Source: CAVTBX01 sp963733135
GTDB lineage: Bacteria; Actinomycetota; Thermoleophilia; Gaiellales; Gaiellaceae
Assembly: GCA_963733135.1 (NCBI GenBank)
Contig: CAVTBX010000004.1
Coordinates: forward strand, 397,733-461,732
Direction of reading: 5' to 3'
DNA length: 64,000 nucleotides
The translations under genes and the position numbers were made by a program. Of the stretch, positions 1 through 7,665 are shown one piece after another; positions within the stretch are counted from its first letter, which is position 1, and each line of letters begins with the position of its first letter. The notes below the pieces were generated by a model. The model did no database searches and was not told the DNA's origin. It worked only from the letters and a program-made list of their open reading frames with translations.

Positions 1-644
1 AGAAGCGCGTCCGCCTCGGGGCCGGCAACACGCATGGTTGCGGCCTCGGCGATCTCAGGCCAGAGCGCCGCGACCGCCTCGCGCCACGGACGCGCACGCG
101 CCCAGGCGATGTCCGAGACGACCACGTCGTCGAGAATCTCCTCGAGCGCCGAGAATTCGAACTGGAGGTCGGGGCATTCGGACGAGTCGACGACGAGCCG
201 GTCGATCGCCGCGATCAGCTCGCGCTCGCCCTCGCTCGAGCCGAGCGGTCCGCGCCAGCGCAGAAAGGCGGGCAGGTCCGAGAGGAGAAGCGGGACGACG
301 ACGCTCGCAGGCCAGGCCGCGCGTTCGCCGAGCAGGCGGATCGAGACCACCTCCCAACACACCTGAGACCCGGGGCCGCCACCGGCGAAGCACCGGAGGT
401 CGGCCTCGGCCTCGATCGCGTCACGGTCCGACTCCGGCTCGGGGAAGAGGAGGATCGTCCGCGACGGATGGCGCTCGGCGAGACCTTCGAGCACCCCACG
501 CGCGCGCTCCACCCAACGCTCCGGCACCCAGGCGACGTGCGTCATGGAGCTCGTCCGAAGCGCCGGCTCGTCGGGCCCGGACTCCTCCTGGCGTAGGCGC
601 GCGATCTCGCGCTCGATCGACCGGACCGAGGTGAGCTCGGTCAG
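1..644 (-). CDS. opcA: OpcA, glucose-6-phosphate dehydrogenase assembly protein (3' partial)
   Basis: OpcA is an accessory protein needed for active glucose-6-phosphate dehydrogenase in actinobacteria and cyanobacteria. The minus-strand frame reads SIEREIARLRQEE, then THVAWVPERWVERARG, then a long segment with LLFPEPESD, SQVCWEVVSIRL and LPAFLRWRGPL, which is the OpcA pattern. It lies directly downstream of zwf, its usual partner. The natural N-terminus starts at a CTG at 644 that overlaps the zwf stop as CTGA, preceded by GGAG six bases upstream. An in-frame GTG at 704 is the alternative. The C-terminus runs off the window after about 214 residues. The family and partner are certain; the CTG start is inferred. 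Confidence 0.82.
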   Translation of the reverse strand, partial: MTELTSVRSIEREIARLRQEESGPDEPALRTSSMTHVAWVPERWVERARGVLEGLAERHPSRTILLFPEPESDRDAIEAEADLRCFAGGGPGSQVCWEVVSIRLLGERAAWPASVVVPLLLSDLPAFLRWRGPLGSSEGERELIAAIDRLVVDSSECPDLQFEFSALEEILDDVVVSDIAWARARPWREAVAALWPEIAEAATMRVAGPEADAL

Positions 645-2155
645 TGCCGTCTCCAGGAGCGTCCGTCGCGGTGCATCAGCTCGTCGGACGCCGGCGGCCC
701 CCACGTGCCGGCTGCGTAGTTCGGGAATCCCGGCGTATCGCGCTTCCACGGGGCGACCATGGCGTCCACGATCGCCCATTGCTCCTCGACCTCGTCTGCG
801 CGGGTGAAGAGCGTCGCGTCGCCGAGCATGCAGTCGAGGATGAGGCGCTCGTAGGCCTCCGGGAGGCCGGTCCGGAACGCGCCACCGTAGAGGAAGTCCA
901 TGTTGACCGTGCGGATGGTCATGCCTTGGCCGGGCACCTTCGCGCCGATTCCGACCGACACGCCCTCGTCGGGCTGGATGTGGACGACGAGGACGTTGGG
1001 CCGTAGAGAGTCGGCCGAGTCGAGCTCGAACGGCGGGTGTGGCGCGCGCTTGAACTGAATCGCGATCGTCGTCTCGCGGCGTGGCATCCGCTTGGCCGTA
1101 CGGATGTAGAACGGCGTGTCGGCCCACCGCCAGTTGTCCACGTAGAGCTTGGCGGCGAGGAAGCTCTCCGTCTTCGAATCCGACGCCACGTCCTGCTCTT
1201 CGCGGTAGCCGGGCACCTCCTCACCCTCGATGTAGCCGGGCCCGTACTGGCCTCGGACGACGTGCTTCGGGCCAGGCGTGTGGATCGCCTTCAGCACCTT
1301 GACCTTCTCGTTCCGCACCGAGTCCGCGGTGAAGTCGATCGGCGGCTCCATGGCCGTGATCGAGACGAGCTGGAGCATGTGGTTCTGGACGATGTCCCGA
1401 ATGGCGCCGGCGCTCTCGTAGAAGCCGGCGCGACCCTCGATGCCGAGCGACTCGGCCACCGTGATCTGGACGTGGTCGACGAACTGACGATTCCAGATCG
1501 GCTCGAAGATGCCGTTCGCGAAGCGGAGGACGAGCATGTTCTGCACCGTCTCCTTGCCGAGGTAGTGGTCGATCCGGAAGATCTCGCGCTCCTCGAAGTG
1601 TTCGAGAATGCACTCGTTTAGCGACTTCGCGCTCTCGAGGTCGTGGCCGAACGGCTTCTCGACAATCACGCGCGTCCAGCCTTCGGAACGCCGGCGCTCG
1701 CCCAGCTCCTGGAGGATCGTCGCGATAGCAGCCGGTGGGACGGCGAGGTAGTGAACTCGGTTGCCGGCCGTGCCCCGCTCCTCGTCCAGCCGGGTCAGGC
1801 AGTTCGCGACGGAGTCCTCGCCGGGGTCGTCGGCGAAATCGGTCGAGACGTAGCGCGTGCCCTCGGCAAGCGAGCGCCAGACGTCCTCGCGGAACTCGTC
1901 GCGACCGTGCTCCTTGACCGCCTCCTCCATCCGGCCTCGAAACTCCTCGTCGGTCATCTCGGTTCGCGCGACGCCGACGACGCCGAACCGCTCTGGAAGG
2001 AGCCGGCGGAAGGCCAGCGAGTAGAGGGCCGGGAAGATCTTCCGCTGGGTGAGGTCTCCAGAGGCCCCGAAGATCGTGAGCGTGCACGGCTCGGGCGTCC
2101 GCCGATGCCGGAGACCCTCGAGGAGCGGATTCTCCTGCTCGGCCATCTGTGTCAT
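641..2155 (-). CDS. zwf: Glucose-6-phosphate 1-dehydrogenase
   Basis: It oxidises glucose-6-phosphate to 6-phosphogluconolactone with NADP, the first step of the oxidative pentose phosphate pathway, in the cytosol. The 504-residue product has the nucleotide-binding motif FGASGDLTQRK near residues 29-38 and the active-site segment RIDHYLGKETVQN near residue 200; length is normal for the family. The ATG at 2155 is chosen because it overlaps the gnd stop as ATGA; a longer frame to 2422 is only the shadow of gnd. It sits between gnd and opcA in a tight tkt-tal-pgi-gnd-zwf-opcA operon, so it is very probably co-transcribed and translationally coupled. Confidence 0.97.
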   Translation of the reverse strand: MTQMAEQENPLLEGLRHRRTPEPCTLTIFGASGDLTQRKIFPALYSLAFRRLLPERFGVVGVARTEMTDEEFRGRMEEAVKEHGRDEFREDVWRSLAEGTRYVSTDFADDPGEDSVANCLTRLDEERGTAGNRVHYLAVPPAAIATILQELGERRRSEGWTRVIVEKPFGHDLESAKSLNECILEHFEEREIFRIDHYLGKETVQNMLVLRFANGIFEPIWNRQFVDHVQITVAESLGIEGRAGFYESAGAIRDIVQNHMLQLVSITAMEPPIDFTADSVRNEKVKVLKAIHTPGPKHVVRGQYGPGYIEGEEVPGYREEQDVASDSKTESFLAAKLYVDNWRWADTPFYIRTAKRMPRRETTIAIQFKRAPHPPFELDSADSLRPNVLVVHIQPDEGVSVGIGAKVPGQGMTIRTVNMDFLYGGAFRTGLPEAYERLILDCMLGDATLFTRADEVEEQWAIVDAMVAPWKRDTPGFPNYAAGTWGPPASDELMHRDGRSWRRH

Positions 2156-3039
2156 CGCGGCCCGGGTGATTCTTCGACGGCGCGGACGGCGTGGCCGCCG
2201 AACTGCTGGCGGAGTGCGGCCGTCACCTTGGCCGCGAAGGATTCGTCCATCCGGGACGCGAAACGCGCGTAGAGGGCCGCGCTGATCACCGGCACAGGCA
2301 CGTCCTCGGCGATCGCCTCGGCGATCGTCCAGCGGCCCTCGCCCGAGTCCTCGACATAGCCGCGGATCTCGTCCAGGTGGGCATCTTCCTCGAGAGCGGC
2401 GTGCAGAAGCTCGAGGAGCCAAGAACGCACGACGGAGCCGTAGCGCCAGATCCCGGCAATCCGCTCCAGGTCGAGCTCGAGGTCGGAGCGAGCCATGACC
2501 TCGAAGCCCTCCGCGTAGGCCTGCATTAGCCCGTACTCGATTCCGTTGTGCACCATCTTCACGAAGTGGCCGGCGCCGGACGGGCCCACGTGGGCGTAGC
2601 CGTCCTCGGGCGCGAGCGAGAGGAACGCCGGCTCGACGGCTCCGACGGCGTTCTCGTCGCCTCCCACCATCAGGCAGTAACCCACCTCACGGCCCCAGAT
2701 GCCGCCCGAGACACCCGCATCCACGAAAGCGATTCCCCGTTCGGCCGCGGCCTCGTGGCGGCGCTGTGAGTCACGGAAGTTCGAGTTCCCGCCGTCCACG
2801 ATGACGTCGCCGGCCTCGAGCAGCTCCGTGAGCTCGTCGATAACGCCCTGCGTCGGGTCGCCGGCGGGAACCATCACCCAGACGACGCGCGTCGGCTCGA
2901 GCTGGCCGATGAGCTCCTCGAGCGACCCCGCCGTCCCATTCCCCGAGCGGTCGAAGGTCGCGAGCTCGTGACCCTTCTCCTCCAGACGCTTGACCATGTT
3001 TCCACCCATACGGCCGAGGCCCACCATCGCGAGCTTCAT
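2152..3039 (-). CDS. gnd: 6-phosphogluconate dehydrogenase, decarboxylating (short form)
   Basis: It converts 6-phosphogluconate to ribulose-5-phosphate with release of CO2. The N-terminal Rossmann motif is GLGRMGGNM (residues 8-16), followed by VIVDGGNSNFRDS and GVSGGIWGREVGYCLMVGG, then GPSGAGHFVKMVHNGIEYG, all diagnostic of 6PGDH. At 295 residues it is the short YqeC/GntZ type, often NAD-preferring, not the 470-residue type. Its start overlaps the pgi stop (ATGA) and its stop overlaps the zwf start (ATGA). Confidence 0.95.
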   Translation of the reverse strand: MKLAMVGLGRMGGNMVKRLEEKGHELATFDRSGNGTAGSLEELIGQLEPTRVVWVMVPAGDPTQGVIDELTELLEAGDVIVDGGNSNFRDSQRRHEAAAERGIAFVDAGVSGGIWGREVGYCLMVGGDENAVGAVEPAFLSLAPEDGYAHVGPSGAGHFVKMVHNGIEYGLMQAYAEGFEVMARSDLELDLERIAGIWRYGSVVRSWLLELLHAALEEDAHLDEIRGYVEDSGEGRWTIAEAIAEDVPVPVISAALYARFASRMDESFAAKVTAALRQQFGGHAVRAVEESPGPR

Positions 3040-4427
3040 CCAGTCACCATCTCCTCCCAGCGGGCCCGTGCGACCCGGAGTCCACGTTCCTCGAGCGCCG
3101 CATAGTCGCCGGCCGCCTGCGCTCGGATCAAACGCCCGAAGCCGAAGTCGCGGCCGGGGATGGCCGCCTCGTCGCCCGTGTCGTCCACGAGCTGGAGGAA
3201 GACGCCCGAGGGCGGCCCGCCCTTGTGAAGCTGTCCGGTCGAGTGCAGGTAGCGCGGGCCGAAGCCATGCGTGACGACGGCGCCGGTTTCGCCACGCGCC
3301 CGGTCGGCCAGAGACTCGAGCTGCCGCGCGTTCTTGTCGCTCGGCTCCACGAACGCCTGGATGGCGACGTAGTCGTCCGGCCCCGCGCCTGCGAACGGCT
3401 CGCCTTGTGGCTCGAGTTCGGGGTCATCGCCGCTCTCGAGGAGCTCGTTCGTCCGGTCCTTCGCTTCCTGAACGTTCGGCTGGTCGAACGGGTTGATCCC
3501 GATGAAGGCCCCGGCGACCGCGGTCGCGAACTCCCAGCGGTAGAACTCCTGCCCGAGCTCGTATGGGCTCTCCAGACGAACCTCTTCGTGCTGGCGGTCG
3601 TCGCCCTCCGACCGCTCGCCCGGGACGGGAACGAGGCCTCGGCCGTCCTTGCCGGTGGACTCCGCTATGAGCTGCTCGACCCAGAGGCCGAAACCGTCGG
3701 CATCCGGGTTGATCAGAACCTTGTCGCGGCCGTCATGCCAGCCGCGGCCGAGGCGCTCGCCGAGCTCGAGGCCGGGATTGCCCTCGTCGAGCCGGCAGGC
3801 CTCGGCCATCTCGAGCGTCCGCTCCAGGAGCCGCTCGAGATCGACGCCGGCGAGCGCGGCCGGGACGAGCCCGAACACCGAGAGCGCCGAGTAGCGCCCT
3901 CCGATCGTTGGCTCGCCCGCGAGCACCGCGCGAAAACCGCGCTCCTTTGCCTTGGCCTCGAGAGCGGAGCCGGGATCCGTGACGGCCGCGAAACGCGAGC
4001 CGTCGCGCACCTTGTCCCAGAAGTACTCCAGGTGGCTTGCCGTCTCGAGTGTCCCGCCGGACTTGGACGAGACGACGAAGAGCGTGCGGTCGAGGTCGAG
4101 CGAGGCTTCGAGGGAGCGGATGGCCGCCGGGTGCGTCGTGTCGAGAACCTGGACGTTGCCGGCGTCGAACGCGCGCCTGATGACCTCGGGCGCGAGGCTC
4201 GAGCCGCCCATCCCGCAGACGACCACTTCGGAGATCCCGTCCCGCTGCACGCCTTCGGCGAACTCGAGGAGCTCGGGGACTCGTTCTCGCATCCGGTTCG
4301 GCTCGTCCAGCCAGCCGAGCCACTGGGACTCGTCCCCACCCGTCCAGACGGTCGCGTCGCGCGACCAGATCCGCTCGACGAGCTCGGATGTGGAGACGGA
4401 GGTCAGCGTCAGCGCCTCGTCCGTCAG
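3036..4427 (-). CDS. pgi: Glucose-6-phosphate isomerase
   Basis: It interconverts glucose-6-phosphate and fructose-6-phosphate. Visible motifs are VVVCGMGGSSLAPEV, VVSSKSGGTLET, the long core with VTDPGSAL, and INPFDQPNVQEAK near the C-terminus. The first ATG in frame (4292) would give 418 residues, but the frame upstream continues with pgi-like protein (SELVERIWSRDATVW, WLGWLDEPNRM). No ATG, GTG or TTG occurs in this frame for at least 190 bases further up. A CTG at 4427 overlaps the tal stop as CTGA and gives 463 residues. Fused Tal-Pgi proteins exist in relatives, so a frameshift in an original fusion is the other explanation. Confidence 0.9.
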   Translation of the reverse strand: MTDEALTLTSVSTSELVERIWSRDATVWTGGDESQWLGWLDEPNRMRERVPELLEFAEGVQRDGISEVVVCGMGGSSLAPEVIRRAFDAGNVQVLDTTHPAAIRSLEASLDLDRTLFVVSSKSGGTLETASHLEYFWDKVRDGSRFAAVTDPGSALEAKAKERGFRAVLAGEPTIGGRYSALSVFGLVPAALAGVDLERLLERTLEMAEACRLDEGNPGLELGERLGRGWHDGRDKVLINPDADGFGLWVEQLIAESTGKDGRGLVPVPGERSEGDDRQHEEVRLESPYELGQEFYRWEFATAVAGAFIGINPFDQPNVQEAKDRTNELLESGDDPELEPQGEPFAGAGPDDYVAIQAFVEPSDKNARQLESLADRARGETGAVVTHGFGPRYLHSTGQLHKGGPPSGVFLQLVDDTGDEAAIPGRDFGFGRLIRAQAAGDYAALEERGLRVARARWEEMVTG

Positions 4428-5533
4428 GCCGCGACGAGCTGCCGGCTGGAGGTTTGGATGCCTTCCAGCAGCTCCTCGAAGGAGTCCGCGAACTTCTCGA
4501 CGCCTTCCCGCTCGAGAGTGTCGGTGACGTCGTCGTAGTCGACGCCCGCCTCGGCGAGCTCGTCGAAGAGCGCCTTCGCCTCGTCGAGGTCCCGGCGCAC
4601 GGTGTCCTTGAGGACCTTTCCATGATCCTGGAAGGCCTCGATCGTCTCGGCCGGCATCGTGTTCACCGTCACCTCGCCGATCAGCTCCTCGACGTACATG
4701 ACGTCGCGGTAGTCCGGATTCTTCGTGGACGTCGACGCCCAGAGGCAGCGCTGCGGCGATGCACCGTGCCCGGCGAGGAACTCCCAGCGCTCACCGGAGA
4801 AAAGTTCTTCGTAGTGCTCATAGGCGAGCTTCGCGTTCGCGATCGCGAGCTTGCCCTTCAGCTTGTCGTGACCGCCGATCTCGTCGAGACGCCGGTCGGC
4901 CTCGGTGTCGACGCGCGAGACGAAGAAGCTCGCCACCGACGCCACGGTCGAAGGGTCGCCGCCGCCCGCCACGAGCCGCTCGAGTCCACGCAGGTACGCC
5001 TGGGCGACCTCCGTGTAGCGCTTGAGGGAGAAGATGAGCGTGACGTTGATCGACTTGCCCTTGGCGATCATGTCCTCGATTGCTGGCAGACCCGGCTTCG
5101 TGGCCGGGATCTTCACGAAGAGGTTCGGCCTGTCGATCTGCTCGTGGAAGCGCACCGCTTGGTCGACGGTCTTCTCGGTTTCGTAGGCGAGTGTCGGGTC
5201 GACCTCGATCGAGACGTAGCCGTCCTTGCCGCCGCCCCCGTCCCAGACTTCTCGGAGCAGGTCGCAGGCGTCGGTGACGTCCCTCGACGCGAGCGCGATG
5301 AAGATCTCCTTGGGGTCGTCGGTCTCTTTCAGCACCTCGCGGAGCTGTTCGTCGTAGGCGTTCCCGGCCGAGATCGCCTTCTGGAAGATCGTCGGATTGG
5401 ACGTCACGCCGACGACAGCGTCCTGCTTCATCATCCGCGCGAGCTCGCCCTCCTGGAGCGAATCGCGCGAAAGGTAGTCGATCCAGACGCTGACTCCCGC
5501 GTCCGAGAGCTGGTGCAGGTTGGACTTGGCCAT
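4424..5533 (-). CDS. tal: Transaldolase
   Basis: It transfers a dihydroxyacetone unit between sugar phosphates in the non-oxidative pentose phosphate pathway. The 369-residue product reads DAVVGVTSNPTIFQKAI near the N-terminus, SIEVDPTLAYET, LFVKIPATKPGLPAIED with the Schiff-base region, and NVTLIFSLKRY; this is the long actinobacterial transaldolase class. The ATG at 5533 follows a strong AAGGAGG ribosome site, while a longer frame to 5713 is the shadow of tkt. The stop TGA overlaps the apparent CTG start of pgi. Confidence 0.96.
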   Translation of the reverse strand: MAKSNLHQLSDAGVSVWIDYLSRDSLQEGELARMMKQDAVVGVTSNPTIFQKAISAGNAYDEQLREVLKETDDPKEIFIALASRDVTDACDLLREVWDGGGGKDGYVSIEVDPTLAYETEKTVDQAVRFHEQIDRPNLFVKIPATKPGLPAIEDMIAKGKSINVTLIFSLKRYTEVAQAYLRGLERLVAGGGDPSTVASVASFFVSRVDTEADRRLDEIGGHDKLKGKLAIANAKLAYEHYEELFSGERWEFLAGHGASPQRCLWASTSTKNPDYRDVMYVEELIGEVTVNTMPAETIEAFQDHGKVLKDTVRRDLDEAKALFDELAEAGVDYDDVTDTLEREGVEKFADSFEELLEGIQTSSRQLVAA

Positions 5534-5546
5534 TGTTCTTGCCTCC

Positions 5547-7562
5547 TTAGACGCGCTGGCGGCGCTCGAGGAGCGCCTGTGCGCGGCTGGCGATGTTCTC
5601 GGGTGTGTAACCGAACTTCTCCAGGACGGTCGAGCCGGGAGCAGAGGCGCCGAAGCGCTCGATCGAGAGGCTCGCTCCGTCGCCGACCCACCGTTCCCAG
5701 CCGAGGGAGACACCGGCCTCGACGGAGAGGCGGGCGTCGACCTCAGGCGGAAGCACCGAGTCGCGGTACTCGGCGGGCTGAGCCGCGAAGAGCTCCCAGC
5801 ACGGCAATGAGACGACGCGAGCGGCGACCCCCTCGTCCTCGAGCAGCTTGCCGGCCTCTACGGTCGGCGCTACCTCGGAGCCTGTCGCGACGAGAATCAG
5901 GTCGGCGCGACCGCCGTCGACGGACTCGGCCTCCCAGATCACGTAGCCGCCACGCTCGGCGGCCGCCACGTCGTCCGGCTCGAGCACCGGCACGTTCTGG
6001 CGGGTCAAGAGGAGCGCGACCGGCCCATCGATGCGCTCGAGCGCGACCTTCCATGCGATCGACGTCTCGTTGGCGTCGGCGGGGCGGATCACCCAAAGGT
6101 TCGGGATGGCCCGGAGTGCCGCGTAGTGTTCGATCGGCTGGTGCGTCGGCCCGTCCTCGCCGAGCCCGACGGAGTCGTGAGTCCAGACCCAGACCACCGG
6201 CAGGCTCATGAGGGCGGAAAGCCTCACAGCCGGACGCATGTAGTCGCTGAAGACGAGGAAGGTCGAGCCGTACGGCTTCACGATCCCGCCATGGGTTGCG
6301 AGCCCGTTCACGATCGAGCCCATGCCGTGCTCGCGAACGCCGAACGGGACGTTGCGGCCGGCGAAGGTGGCAGAGAAGGTACCGGCGCCGTCAAAGACAG
6401 TCTTGGTCGACTCGACGAGGTCGGCGGCGCCGCCGAGCATCGTCGGCACGTACTTCTTGAACGCGGCCATGATCTTCGCGCCGGCCGCCCGGGTGGCGAG
6501 CGAATCCTCGTCCGCAGGATCGAAGGTTGAAAGCGCCTCGGCCCAGCCGGGCGTCGGTTGACCGTTCCAAGCGAGATCCCATTCTTGAGCGAGGTCGGGA
6601 TACTCGACACGCCAGGCCTCGAAGCGGTTCCGCCAGGCGGTCTCGGCCTCGTCACCGGACTCCCTGAGGTTCATGTGCTCGTAGACCTCATCCGGAACGT
6701 GGAAGTGCTGGTCGGGATCCCAGCCGTACGCCTCCTTGGCGGCGCGCACCTCGTCTTCGCCGAGCGGCGAGCCGTGGGCCTTCGCGGTGTCGACGGCGCC
6801 GGGCGCACCGTAGGCGATGTGGCTCCGCACGCGAATGAAGGAGGGTCGGTCCTCTTCGTTCTGAGCGCGGGTGATCGCACGGCGGAGGGCCGTGAGGTCG
6901 TTGACGTCCTCGACCGTCTGCACGTGCCAGCCGTAGGCGGCGTAGCGGGCGTTCTTGTCCTCCTGGTCGAAGGAGAGCGCCGTCGTGCCGTCGATCGTGA
7001 TCCGGTTGTCGTCGTAGAAGACGATGAGCTTGCCGAGCCCGAACGCGGCGGCCAGCGAGCTGGTCTCGGCCGAGACTCCTTCCATGAGGTCGCCGTCCGA
7101 GGCGATCACGTAGGTGCGATGGTCGACGGGCTCATGGCCTGGGCGCGCGTAGCGCTGGGCCAGGAACTTCTCGGCCATCGCCATCCCAACCGCATTGGAG
7201 ATCCCTTGCCCGAGCGGCCCGGTCGTCGTCTCGATTCCGGGCGTTAGGAAGTGCTCGGGGTGTCCCGGCGTCAGCGACTCCCATTGGCGGAAGCGCTTGA
7301 GCTCCTCCATGGCCAGGTTGAAACCGGCGAGATGGAGAGTCGTGTACTGGAGGATGCAGGCGTGGCCGGCCGAGAGGACGAAGCGGTCTCGATCCTCCCA
7401 GTCGGGGTTGGCCGGGTTGACGTGCATGGTCTCCCGGTAGAGGAGATAGGCAAGCGGCGCGAGCGCCATTGCGGTGCCGGGATGCCCGGCGTTCGCCTGC
7501 TGGACCGCGTCCATGGACAGCGTCCTGATCGTGTCGATCGACAGGCGCTCGATGTCCTTCAC
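5547..7562 (-). CDS. tkt: Transketolase
   Basis: It is the thiamine-diphosphate enzyme that moves two-carbon units between sugar phosphates. Visible are DTIRTLSMDAVQQANAGHPG at the N-terminus, GPLGQGISNAVGMAMAEK, the ThDP motif SDGDLMEGVSAE with YDDNRITIDG, FREHGMGS-like GVREHGMGSIVNGL, and THDSVGLGEDGPTHQP. The product is about 671 residues, normal for the family. GTG at 7562 follows GGGGAGG at good spacing; GTG at 7568 is a close alternative. It is the first gene of the pentose phosphate operon and is divergent from the ABC-F gene. Confidence 0.96.
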   Translation of the reverse strand: MKDIERLSIDTIRTLSMDAVQQANAGHPGTAMALAPLAYLLYRETMHVNPANPDWEDRDRFVLSAGHACILQYTTLHLAGFNLAMEELKRFRQWESLTPGHPEHFLTPGIETTTGPLGQGISNAVGMAMAEKFLAQRYARPGHEPVDHRTYVIASDGDLMEGVSAETSSLAAAFGLGKLIVFYDDNRITIDGTTALSFDQEDKNARYAAYGWHVQTVEDVNDLTALRRAITRAQNEEDRPSFIRVRSHIAYGAPGAVDTAKAHGSPLGEDEVRAAKEAYGWDPDQHFHVPDEVYEHMNLRESGDEAETAWRNRFEAWRVEYPDLAQEWDLAWNGQPTPGWAEALSTFDPADEDSLATRAAGAKIMAAFKKYVPTMLGGAADLVESTKTVFDGAGTFSATFAGRNVPFGVREHGMGSIVNGLATHGGIVKPYGSTFLVFSDYMRPAVRLSALMSLPVVWVWTHDSVGLGEDGPTHQPIEHYAALRAIPNLWVIRPADANETSIAWKVALERIDGPVALLLTRQNVPVLEPDDVAAAERGGYVIWEAESVDGGRADLILVATGSEVAPTVEAGKLLEDEGVAARVVSLPCWELFAAQPAEYRDSVLPPEVDARLSVEAGVSLGWERWVGDGASLSIERFGASAPGSTVLEKFGYTPENIASRAQALLERRQRV

Positions 7563-7665
7563 CGCCACCTCCCCTTCAGCCTTCCAGGGCTCTTCGGGTT
7601 CAAACCTTAGCCGTGTCGGTTCGACCCGGAACGCCCGGCGCCGCGCCGCGTGCCACCATGGGCAG

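Noticed and set aside
2155..2422. Longer zwf start at 2422
   Set aside because: The extra 89 residues are an Arg-rich shadow of gnd; the ATG at 2155 overlaps the gnd stop as ATGA.
4388..6211. Long open frames on the strand opposite real genes (for example 4388-6211, 12796-13134 upstream of the cyclase, and 16254-18875)
   Set aside because: They are antisense or out-of-frame shadows caused by high GC codon bias; they are rich in Arg, Pro and Ser or in low-complexity sequence and overlap well-supported genes.
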